Origin: Fidelibacterota bacterium
Lineage (GTDB): Bacteria > Fidelibacterota > UBA8477 > JABMPR01
NCBI GenBank assembly: GCA_030596225.1
Contig: JAUVKO010000011.1
Location: 1 to 17,411, forward strand
Direction: 5' to 3'
DNA: 17,411 nucleotides
Shown: positions 1-6,123 of the stretch, piece by piece
Layout of the letters: every line of letters starts with the position of its first letter
Position numbering within the stretch: the first letter of the stretch is position 1
Notes under the pieces: generated by a model
Told to the model about the DNA's origin: nothing
Seen by the model: only the letters and a program-made list of their open reading frames with translations
Databases searched by the model: none
Program-made: the position numbers and the translations under genes

Positions 1-249
1 GAAAATAACCCACTTATTGATCCGTATACCCGCTATGGTGATGTAATGATTGTTTCACCTGCTGCAAGTGTTAAAAATGGTGATCACGTAATAGCTAAGC
101 TTATCGATGGCCGTTTGATCTCCCGCAAGATCCAGTTCTCAGAAGACAATTTATTCTTTTCTCGTCATGAGGGAGGAACTGCTGAGTTTAGCGTAAGATC
201 CCAAGCTGTGAGCTTCTATCATAAAGTGGTTTATATCCGGAAACGATAG
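1..249 (+). CDS. S24/LexA-like peptidase or phage-repressor-type protein, C-terminal fragment
   Basis: The reading frame is open from base 1 to the TAG at 247-249, so the gene starts upstream of the window and only its last 82 residues are visible; the ATG at 46 is internal. The fragment has the layout of the S24 (LexA/CI) C-terminal domain. There is a GDVMIVSPA strand followed by a NGDHVIAKL strand, then a DGRLISRKI hairpin whose lysine (residue 43 of the fragment) fits the catalytic lysine position. It ends with a closing strand, KVVYIRK. In the family this domain dimerises and may self-cleave, usually behind an N-terminal helix-turn-helix. The nucleophilic serine would lie at or just before the window edge, so peptidase competence cannot be judged. 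It is the only plus-strand gene and converges on the secG/tRNA-Leu unit. The family call is a fold-pattern inference. Confidence 0.6.
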   Translation, partial: ENNPLIDPYTRYGDVMIVSPAASVKNGDHVIAKLIDGRLISRKIQFSEDNLFFSRHEGGTAEFSVRSQAVSFYHKVVYIRKR

Positions 250-353
250 CGCTACTCACCAATTTGTCCAATACTTTTACGCTAGAAACTTCAATTTACA
301 GTATAGAAAGCTAAGCCCTAACTCCAGCATCGCCCTTTCCGGCTTGAGGTTTC

Positions 354-372
354 GTCCTGATACTGTCGGGAC
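354..372. repeat. Short GTCCTGA/TCGGGAC hairpin
   Basis: Arms at 354-360 and 366-372 pair over 7 bp (one G-T wobble) around a 5-nt loop. Hairpins of this GTCC...GGAC type are scattered through intergenic DNA of many FCB-group genomes. No T-tract follows on either strand, so I list it as a stem-loop rather than a terminator. Confidence 0.35.
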
Positions 373-395
373 TACACCCGCACAAGATGCCGTGG

Positions 396-431
396 TTATG
401 TCAACTAATGCGATTGCATTTGTTGACATAA
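396..431. repeat. 36-nt imperfect palindrome
   Basis: A 10-bp perfect outer stem (396-405 with 422-431; arm TTATGTCAAC) continues, after a single T-T mismatch, into a 5-bp inner stem (407-411 with 416-420) closed by a GATT loop. It lies between the convergent S24-like gene and the secG/tRNA-Leu unit, overlapping the distal end of that unit's terminator. No U-tract follows the stem on either strand, so it is not a standard terminator by itself. It could be an RNA-stabilising end structure, a protein-binding site, or a remnant of a mobile element. The structure is directly visible; its function is unknown. Confidence 0.6.
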
Positions 432-458
432 AAAGAGACCCGGATATTCAAGTCTCTT
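428..458 (-). terminator. Rho-independent terminator of the fba-pgk-tpiA-secG-tRNA-Leu unit
   Basis: On the minus strand, 16 nt beyond the 3' end of tRNA-Leu, arms AAGAGAC (458-452) and GTCTCTT (439-433) form a 7-bp stem with a 12-nt loop. The T-run TTTTT (434-430) overlaps the end of the stem. Position, stem and U-tract all fit an intrinsic terminator for the minus-strand transcript. Confidence 0.75.
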
Positions 459-473
459 ATGAGGATTCTTTTG

Positions 474-557
474 TGCCGAGAGCGGGAGTCGAACCCGCAC
501 AAGCGTTAGCTCACTGCCCCCTCAAGACAGCGTGTCTACCAGTTCCACCACCTCGGC
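474..557 (-). tRNA. tRNA-Leu (anticodon GAG)
   Basis: Read on the minus strand the molecule has a 7-bp acceptor stem, GCCGAGG with TCTCGGC (last pair G-T), and discriminator A. The D arm contains GGTAGACAC. The anticodon stem CTGTC/GGCAG encloses loop TTGAGGG, giving anticodon GAG. The long variable arm is typical of class II leucine tRNAs, and the T arm contains GGTTCGACTCC. The 3' CCA is not encoded. It reads CUC/CUU leucine codons. The 5' end is only 6 nt after the secG stop codon, so it is almost certainly cut out of the glycolytic-operon transcript by RNase P. Enterobacteria also have a tRNA-Leu(GAG) gene (leuU) directly after secG. Confidence 0.95.
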
Positions 558-563
558 AAAAAG

Positions 564-935
564 CTATTCGTCAGTTGTGGTTGCAGGAGTCTCCGTTGCC
601 TCTGCCGGTGTTCCAAAATCAGCAGGGACAGCTGCCTCGAACTGAGTGCCCGGAACAATCATCTCTTCCTGTAATTCTTTCTGGAAATCAACTTGTCCGC
701 TAGAACCACCTTTATTGAGAATACCGATTAGAATAATTATTATCATAAAGGTCACAGCTAGTCCAGCCGTCAACTTGGTAAGAAAATTGCCGGCTCCAAC
801 ACCGCCAAATAGAGCAGAGGCTGTATTGCCACCACCAAATGTTCCAGCTAAACCACCACCCTTACTGGACTGCATAAGAATAACCATCATAAGCAGCAGT
901 GAAATGATAACCAGTAAAATGTACAGAAATGTCAT
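564..935 (-). CDS. secG: Preprotein translocase subunit SecG
   Basis: This 123-residue protein is the small accessory subunit of the SecYEG channel in the inner membrane, where it assists SecA-driven export. It has the SecG pattern: a first membrane helix at about residues 3-20, the hallmark loop MQSSKGGGLAGTFGGG (21-36), and a second helix at about 54-72. A variable Glu/Thr-rich tail (about 80-123) makes it longer than the roughly 75-110 residues usual for the family. Start: ATG at 935-933 with an AGGAG ribosome site that overlaps the tpiA stop codon; the intergenic gap is only 9 bp, so translation is probably coupled. tRNA-Leu follows 6 nt after the TAG stop. Confidence 0.95.
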   Translation of the reverse strand: MTFLYILLVIISLLLMMVILMQSSKGGGLAGTFGGGNTASALFGGVGAGNFLTKLTAGLAVTFMIIIILIGILNKGGSSGQVDFQKELQEEMIVPGTQFEAAVPADFGTPAEATETPATTTDE

Positions 936-944
936 GAGTTTCTC

Positions 945-1712
945 CTACTCGATTGCCCCGGCTTCATCAATTATACCTTTAAAAGAGTCAAGTTTCATAC
1001 TTGCTCCTCCAACCAGAGCTCCATCAATGTCCTTATCGGACAATAAACCTATCGTATTCTCAGGTTTGACACTTCCCCCGTACAGGATCCACGTCGATTC
1101 TGCAACGTTTTCATTGAACAGGGTTTTCAGTGCTCCACGGATAAATGCATGGACAGCAGCTGCCTGTTCAGGTGAGGCTGTAAGACCGGTGCCAATGGCC
1201 CAAACAGGCTCATAAGCGATGATGACCGTTTCCATCTCAGCTTCGCTCAGGTCCTTTAGACCCTCCCGCAGTTGTCTGGCAATCACTTGCTCAGTTTCTT
1301 CAGCTTTCCGTTCTTCAATTTTCTCACCCACACAAAAAATGGGGATCAAACCTGATTTCAAAGACCTGTGAACTTTTTTATTGATCCATTCGTCACTTTC
1401 ACCAAAAACGTGGCGTCTTTCGGAGTGACCCAGGATCACATAATCAGCTCCGGTTTCCCGGATCATGGCACCAGTGACTTCACCGGTAAAAGCTCCGGAT
1501 TCTTCCCAATGCATATTTTGGGCTCCAACCTTAAGCTCACTACCATTTACAACGTCAAAAACCGTCTTCAATGCCAAAAAAGGCGGGCATAAAATAACCG
1601 AGACCCCATGGGTGTCCAATATATTAATACGCAAGGATTCAGCAAATTCTCCAGCTTCTTTCTGGCTGAAATGCATCTTCCAGTTTCCGGCTACTATCTT
1701 ATTTCTTTTCAA
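945..1712 (-). CDS. tpiA: Triose-phosphate isomerase
   Basis: This cytosolic TIM-barrel enzyme of 255 residues interconverts dihydroxyacetone phosphate and glyceraldehyde 3-phosphate. Visible catalytic residues are Asn10 and Lys12 in AGNWKMH, the electrophilic His96 in ILGHSERR, and the catalytic base Glu168 in AYEPVWAIGTG (166-176), which leads into the mobile loop 6. The phosphate-binding YGGSVKPEN and GALVGGASM segments are present near the C-terminus. Length is normal. The start is TTG (1712-1710), directly abutting the pgk TAA. It is supported by an AAAGGAG ribosome site 8 nt upstream inside the pgk end, and no ATG gives the full N-terminus. pgk-tpiA-secG is a widely conserved order. Confidence 0.97.
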   Translation of the reverse strand: MKRNKIVAGNWKMHFSQKEAGEFAESLRINILDTHGVSVILCPPFLALKTVFDVVNGSELKVGAQNMHWEESGAFTGEVTGAMIRETGADYVILGHSERRHVFGESDEWINKKVHRSLKSGLIPIFCVGEKIEERKAEETEQVIARQLREGLKDLSEAEMETVIIAYEPVWAIGTGLTASPEQAAAVHAFIRGALKTLFNENVAESTWILYGGSVKPENTIGLLSDKDIDGALVGGASMKLDSFKGIIDEAGAIE

Positions 1713-2915
1713 TTATTTAGCTCCTTTCAAAGCTTCAAAAGCAGGTAAGTCGATACCGCTTAACAATTCCAGGGATGCCCCACCACCGGTTGAAGTGTGG
1801 GTTACACAACCGGCCAGTCCAAACTTCTTTAAAGCAGCGGCACTATCACCACCACCAACAATGGTAGTAGCTCCTGTTTTGGTAATTTCACATAATTTCT
1901 GAGCTATTGCCTGCGTTCCCTGCTGAAAAGGCGTGACTTCAAATACGCCCATGGGTCCATTCCATAGAACCGTCTTTGATGATTCTATAATTTCCTCAAA
2001 TGATTTAACTGTCCTCCGCCCGATATCCAAGCCCATGAGATCATCTTCCAAAGCTCGGATGGGCAATTCCTGAGCCTTAGCATCCTCGCTGATCTCCCGT
2101 CCGGCTATGCAATCAGAAGGCAGAACCAGATTCACGCCCTTGGATAAACAAAGGTCTATAACATCAGAGGCAAATTGAAGTCGATTCTCTTCTACAAGAG
2201 ATGCACCAACATTATGGTTTAAGGGAGGCGCACTGAGGAAGGTAAATGCCATACCTCCGCCAATAAGTATATTGTCAGCAACTTCAGCTAAACGCTTGAG
2301 TAGATCGATCTTGCCACTGACCTTTGAACCACCCATTACCACAGTGAAAGGACGCTGCGGCGATTCGATCGCCTGCACCAAAAATTCGATCTCTTTCATC
2401 AATAGAAATCCAGCAGCTTTTTCCTGAAAATGCTCAGTAATCCCTACATTTGAGGCATGGGCTCGGTGAGCTGTCCCAAAGGCATCATTCACGAATACAT
2501 CAGCCAGAGCAGCCAACTGTTTTGAGAATTCAGAGTCATTATTTGTCTCTTCTGCATGAAAACGAAGATTTTCCAAAAGCAGAATCTGTCCCGGCTGTAG
2601 ATCGGCAGCCAATTTCTCTATTTCTTGTCCGATACAGTCTGGTGCGAACTTCACCTCAGCCTGAACCAGTTCTGCCAGACATCCGGCCACCGGAGCCAGA
2701 CTCATTTCCGGGATCACCGCTCCTTTGGGTCGCCCCAGGTGTGAGGCCAAAATGACAGCAGCACCCTGTTTCAGCAGATATTCGATCGTGGGCAGGGAAG
2801 CCTGAATTCTAAAATCGTCAGTAACCTTACTTTCACTATCCAGGGGGACATTATAATCCGCCCTGACAAAAACCCGCTTGCCTTTGACATCAAGATCCTG
2901 GATATGTTTAGGCAT
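1713..2915 (-). CDS. pgk: Phosphoglycerate kinase
   Basis: Transfers phosphate between 1,3-bisphosphoglycerate and ADP in glycolysis, and the reverse in gluconeogenesis; cytosolic and monomeric. From the ATG at 2915-2913 the product is 400 residues, the usual family size. The N-terminal substrate-binding domain shows VRADYNVPL (17-25), with the conserved Arg, Asp and Asn, and SHLGRPKG (58-65). LLLENLRFHAEE follows later, and the C-terminal nucleotide domain has the GGGDSAA motif (about 354-360). A TTG three codons upstream (2924) is an alternative start, but the ATG gives the standard MPKHIQDLDVKGKRV beginning. The fba stop lies 14 bp upstream and tpiA begins at the next base after the TAA. 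Confidence 0.97.
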   Translation of the reverse strand: MPKHIQDLDVKGKRVFVRADYNVPLDSESKVTDDFRIQASLPTIEYLLKQGAAVILASHLGRPKGAVIPEMSLAPVAGCLAELVQAEVKFAPDCIGQEIEKLAADLQPGQILLLENLRFHAEETNNDSEFSKQLAALADVFVNDAFGTAHRAHASNVGITEHFQEKAAGFLLMKEIEFLVQAIESPQRPFTVVMGGSKVSGKIDLLKRLAEVADNILIGGGMAFTFLSAPPLNHNVGASLVEENRLQFASDVIDLCLSKGVNLVLPSDCIAGREISEDAKAQELPIRALEDDLMGLDIGRRTVKSFEEIIESSKTVLWNGPMGVFEVTPFQQGTQAIAQKLCEITKTGATTIVGGGDSAAALKKFGLAGCVTHTSTGGGASLELLSGIDLPAFEALKGAK

Positions 2916-2929
2916 AATTTCCAACTCTG

Positions 2930-4114
2930 CTACTGGGAATTTTTAAGAGCATCAGCCAAAGCCACATGCAGATCGAATTTGAACTTTTCCACGTTGATCT
3001 TTGGCTCGTACCAGATACCATAATTCCCTGCCATGATACACTTAACCAGATAGCTCTGAGTGAGCGCTTCCGTGGTCTTTTTATCATACCAGCGAATATC
3101 GACCTTGGCAGCGTTTTCATTTACAGCACCCAGGAGAGCACTGAGAAAGGTCTGCCGATTCTCTGTGTCTGTATTGATCTTGGCAAAGCCGGCACCGATA
3201 AGTCCCTGAATCTGTTCCCAATCCGTACCTACAAAATTTTTCCAGGTCTGTCCGTATTTTTCAGCCATACCGGTGCCCAGAGCCTCCAACTGCTCAACAG
3301 CATACTCTACCACTTGCGGATACAGGGTTGAGGCACCGTGGGCAACGAAAATGGTCTCTGGTTGAATACGATCCGCGATTTTCAATAATTCATGAGCTAA
3401 TTCGATATTCAGTTTAACCTTAGTTCCCGGTTTGCCTTTGTTAGGACCGTGCATGGTTCCAATGGTCGGAGCAATCATAAGCACACCGGTTTCAGTAATG
3501 AACTGTTCAAATTCGTCCGGTTGAGTATAAGTTGAGATTTCAGATTTGGTGTCTTCGTCCTCTTCACCGGCAAGCACACCTAATTCACCTTCAACTGAGA
3601 CACCCAGAGGATGAGCCATGTTTACGACTTCACGAGTATAGCCAATATTCTCTTCAAGAGAGCGACCACACTTGTTGGCATGATCTGTGGAATTATCAGC
3701 CATAACGCTGGTAAGGTGCTGAACGGCTCCCTGCACAACCTTACGCCCTGCTTCAGTCGTATAATCTCCGTGATCCAGATGGGTAGCGACTTGAATAGTT
3801 GATCGTTTTGCCCGGGCGGCAATGTAGTCTGCGGCAACTTCCAAACCGGTAATAGGATCTCCGGAGCCAAAGTGTTTCAGGGCACTATTCGAAACAGCCA
3901 ATAAACCGGAAGCTCCTAAAGTCTCAAAGGCATCGAAGGCAGCGTTTATACCTTGGATAGTTGTAATATTGAAAGCCGGTAATGCATAGGGAGTTCCCTT
4001 GCTGTTACCCTTTTCACCAAGTTTTGCCTTAAGGGTCAGCGCATGAGCGCTGGTTAGATTGTCTGAAAATCTTCGAGAGGTATTTAATTGCGGTGGATTG
4101 TCATATGTTTTCAT
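2930..4114 (-). CDS. fba: Fructose-bisphosphate aldolase, class II
   Basis: Zinc-dependent aldolase that cleaves or forms fructose 1,6-bisphosphate. The 394-residue protein shows the class II hallmarks: Asp114 (catalytic) and His115 (Zn) in THLDHGD, Glu177 in VEGELG, His222 in TMHGPNKG, and His259 in AHGAS. KINTDTENR corresponds to the usual phosphate-binding NxDT element. At 394 residues it is longer than E. coli FbaA (359). It carries a roughly 20-residue polar N-terminal extension and has HGAS where many relatives have HGGS, so it belongs to a divergent class II branch. The ATG at 4114 follows a GGAG site 8 nt upstream. It is the first gene of the fba-pgk-tpiA-secG-tRNA unit, with a putative promoter and operator just upstream. 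Confidence 0.95.
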   Translation of the reverse strand: MKTYDNPPQLNTSRRFSDNLTSAHALTLKAKLGEKGNSKGTPYALPAFNITTIQGINAAFDAFETLGASGLLAVSNSALKHFGSGDPITGLEVAADYIAARAKRSTIQVATHLDHGDYTTEAGRKVVQGAVQHLTSVMADNSTDHANKCGRSLEENIGYTREVVNMAHPLGVSVEGELGVLAGEEDEDTKSEISTYTQPDEFEQFITETGVLMIAPTIGTMHGPNKGKPGTKVKLNIELAHELLKIADRIQPETIFVAHGASTLYPQVVEYAVEQLEALGTGMAEKYGQTWKNFVGTDWEQIQGLIGAGFAKINTDTENRQTFLSALLGAVNENAAKVDIRWYDKKTTEALTQSYLVKCIMAGNYGIWYEPKINVEKFKFDLHVALADALKNSQ

Positions 4115-4180
4115 GCTACGTTCTCCAAATCTATGATTAAAACTATTGTTATTACTGCACTTTCATATTTCAAAATTACT

Positions 4181-4224
4181 TAGTAACTCATGGTCACGTT
4201 ACTACAAAAATCAGACCAAGTCAA
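4181..4224 (-). promoter_or_regulatory. Putative fba operon promoter with overlapping inverted repeat
   Basis: On the minus strand, between comF and fba, there is a TTGACT -35-like hexamer (4224-4219), a 17-nt spacer and a TAACGT -10-like hexamer (4201-4196). A perfect 7-bp inverted repeat, TAGTAAC / GTTACTA (4204-4198 and 4187-4181, 10-nt spacer), covers the -10 box and the expected start site near 4189, as an operator would. The repeat alone could instead be a weak terminator for comF, but no T-tract follows. The repeat is visible; promoter and operator function are inferred. Confidence 0.4.
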
Positions 4225-4232
4225 GCCTTCCT

Positions 4233-4934
4233 CTATTGAGGTGCGGACAAGGTGATAAGGTCAATTCGAGAAGCTCCTGCATTGCTTAAGACCTGTGCCA
4301 GGGCATTGGCCGTTGCACCGGTAGTCAAAACATCATCGACCAGTAAAAGGTGCTTACCTGATATCTCATCAGTAAGTGTGACAGTAAAAGCATTGGCAAC
4401 ATTCTCACATCGTTCAGTGGCATTTAATTGTGTTTGGCTTTGGGTATATTTGCTGCGCTTCACCAAATGGTTACCGACCTCAGACTTTAGTTGACCTGCA
4501 AGCCAGTCGCTCATATCATCCACCTGATTATAACCCCTTTCCCTGTATTTCCTGGGATGAAGAGGAATAGAGATGACAAGATCATAAGTGTTCTCAGATA
4601 GTTGTTCGATGATCTGTTGCCTATAATGATCAAGAACCACCAGTACAGGTTTGCGACGTCTTGAATACTTGAGATGGTGGATCAAATTTTGGAAAGCCTG
4701 ATCAAACTCAAAGAGTGCCCAGGCAGTATTAATGTAAATTTTTCCCGGGACAGAAAATTGTTCGTGGGATTTTCTCAATAGTTTAAAACTTTCAAGACAG
4801 AGTTTACAGAGTTGAGTTTCATGCTCATCCAGTCTTCGTTTACAAACGAGACATAATGGAGGGTAGATTAGATCTACTATTCCAGTAAGGAACAGTTTAA
4901 TGGGATTAGTGATTATATGGGATGATATCTGCAT
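4233..4934 (-). CDS. ComF-family phosphoribosyltransferase-like protein
   Basis: This 233-residue protein has the ComF/GntX architecture. The N-terminal zinc ribbon has Cys28-x2-Cys31 and Cys43-x2-Cys46. IPLHPRKYRERGYNQ (123-137) follows, and then a PRPP-binding motif, LLLVDDVLTTGAT (196-208), close to the C-terminus. Relatives are linked to DNA uptake in naturally competent bacteria (ComFC) and to gluconate use in E. coli (GntX), but the catalysed reaction is generally not known. No strong ribosome site precedes the ATG at 4934. It is flanked by non-coding DNA on both sides and looks monocistronic; the fba unit begins 118 bp downstream. No other competence genes are visible in the window. 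Confidence 0.9.
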   Translation of the reverse strand: MQISSHIITNPIKLFLTGIVDLIYPPLCLVCKRRLDEHETQLCKLCLESFKLLRKSHEQFSVPGKIYINTAWALFEFDQAFQNLIHHLKYSRRRKPVLVVLDHYRQQIIEQLSENTYDLVISIPLHPRKYRERGYNQVDDMSDWLAGQLKSEVGNHLVKRSKYTQSQTQLNATERCENVANAFTVTLTDEISGKHLLLVDDVLTTGATANALAQVLSNAGASRIDLITLSAPQ

Positions 4935-4955
4935 TTAATTTACTTATTGGTTTTT

Positions 4956-4990
4956 CTCAATATTTTTTATTGCCCTATATAGATATTGAG
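4956..4990. promoter_or_regulatory. Perfect 8-bp inverted repeat upstream of comF
   Basis: CTCAATAT (4956-4963) and ATATTGAG (4983-4990) are exact reverse complements separated by 19 bp, starting 22 bp upstream of the comF start codon. The spacing between arm centres is about 27 bp, and the segment is AT-rich, so it could be an operator or an RNA hairpin in the comF leader. Only the symmetry is directly shown. Confidence 0.3.
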
Positions 4991-5030
4991 CAACTTCTCT
5001 GTATTATTTGAGCACTATTTTAGCTCAGAT

Positions 5031-5159
5031 GATATGCACCGTCGTGTCTTGCTGAGCCTGCCTGCCGGGTCGTAGTCCGCAAAGGACGTAGACTGGTCGA
5101 AGTAGGAAGGGCAGTGCATCTATTTCTATATGTCATCCTGAGTTCATCGAAGGATAGAC
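5031..5159. repeat. Two adjacent intergenic hairpin repeat elements
   Basis: The gap between comF and the ROK kinase contains no gene. It holds two palindromic segments. Element 1 (5034-5119) is bounded by complementary ATGCAC / GTGCAT arms and contains a nested GTC-gta-GTCC-gcaaa-GGAC-gta-GAC hairpin (5069-5093). Element 2 (5132-5159) pairs GTCATCCT with AGGATaGAC and resembles the TCATCCTGAG...CGAAGGAT sequence found repeatedly between genes of FCB-group bacteria. They are more GC-rich than the AT-rich flanks. Multi-copy status cannot be tested inside this window. Confidence 0.5.
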
Positions 5160-5229
5160 ACACTTTGCAATATCTTTAGCCCTACTAAGAGAATCTTGCT
5201 AAACCAAATTCAGAATGTTAACCCTGGAG

Positions 5230-6105
5230 TCAGATAATGAGTGACGCAGCACCGATCACCGGGGCTGCATCTCCCAGTTCAGCCGGTACAATTCGAAGAC
5301 GACCTTTTTGATTAGTGAACAGATGAGCGTCAACCACCTCTCTTAAAGAATCAATAAAAAAATCAAATCCTGCAGCCAGTGATCCACCCACCACAATGAT
5401 CCCGGGATCTAAAAGATGCGTTACATAGACCAAAGAGTGACCCACAGATCGACCTAGTAAGCTCCAGGCAGCTAAAGCATTGGTGTCACCGGACTGAGCC
5501 AATTCAAAGATCTGTAAACCACTTTTTGATTCCCCTGAAATGTGTTCATAATTGCGTTCCAGGGCGGGGCCGGAAGCATAATCTTCGAAAGTACCTTCAT
5601 TATAGGGAGCTAAACCATATTCGGTTGCCGTTCCATGGGCTCCACTCAGAATACGACCGTTCCAGACAAAACCATGTCCATAGCCCGTTCCCAATGTAAT
5701 CCCATAGACATATGCCTCTCCCTTGCCCGCTCCCGAGATAGCTTCACCCAGGACAAAGACATTGGCATCATTGTTCATTTTTACGGGTACATCGAAATGA
5801 AGTTGGAGCCGAGCCACAAGGGGATAGTTCTGAATAATTGGAGTATTGGGAGTTTCCATGACCATTTCATGCGTATCATCCAGGGGACCTGGAGCTCCCA
5901 CTCCCACGCCTACCAGCTCAAGGTCAGCAGATTCATTGACCATCGCTTTAATGGAAGACGCCATGACTTCCATGAGCTCATCTCCATTCTGAAATTGAGA
6001 CATAGCGATCTTGTCGGCAAGGTGGATCAAATTTCCGCCCTCATCAATCAAACCGATCCGAATCTTGGTTCCCCCGATATCAACACCAGCACGTACTTTA
6101 ATCAT
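5230..6105 (-). CDS. ROK-family sugar kinase (glucokinase-like)
   Basis: This 291-residue actin-fold sugar kinase begins with the ATP-phosphate loop VDIGGTKIRIGLID (8-21). It contains GVGAPGPLD (68-76), the catalytic-base region NNDANVFVLGEA with Asp113, and the adenosine/phosphate segment ITLGTGYGHG (136-145). FEDYASGPAL (173-182) matches the usual YASG.AL region. The typical ROK GH motif and CxCGxxGCxE zinc site are absent; the corresponding stretch (157-172) contains GTATEYG and no cysteine. Substrate is therefore uncertain: glucose, fructose, N-acetyl sugars or a non-standard sugar. It is the last gene of the seven-gene unit, starting 18 bp after the GWxTD gene. A repeat-rich gap follows it. 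Confidence 0.88.
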   Translation of the reverse strand: MIKVRAGVDIGGTKIRIGLIDEGGNLIHLADKIAMSQFQNGDELMEVMASSIKAMVNESADLELVGVGVGAPGPLDDTHEMVMETPNTPIIQNYPLVARLQLHFDVPVKMNNDANVFVLGEAISGAGKGEAYVYGITLGTGYGHGFVWNGRILSGAHGTATEYGLAPYNEGTFEDYASGPALERNYEHISGESKSGLQIFELAQSGDTNALAAWSLLGRSVGHSLVYVTHLLDPGIIVVGGSLAAGFDFFIDSLREVVDAHLFTNQKGRLRIVPAELGDAAPVIGAASLII

Positions 6106-6123
6106 CTATAATTACTCAAGTCA

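Noticed and set aside
344..703. Plus-strand 119-codon open frame
   Set aside because: It runs across the palindrome, the terminator and the tRNA-Leu gene and into secG antisense; no family features.
646..1215. Plus-strand 189-codon open frame
   Set aside because: It is the antisense shadow of secG and the tpiA 3' half, with low-complexity Pro/Ile composition.
1465..1902. Plus-strand 145-codon open frame
   Set aside because: Antisense to tpiA/pgk, both of which have intact motifs on the minus strand.
5635..6111. Plus-strand 158-codon open frame
   Set aside because: Antisense to the ROK kinase 5' half; no recognisable domain or ribosome site.
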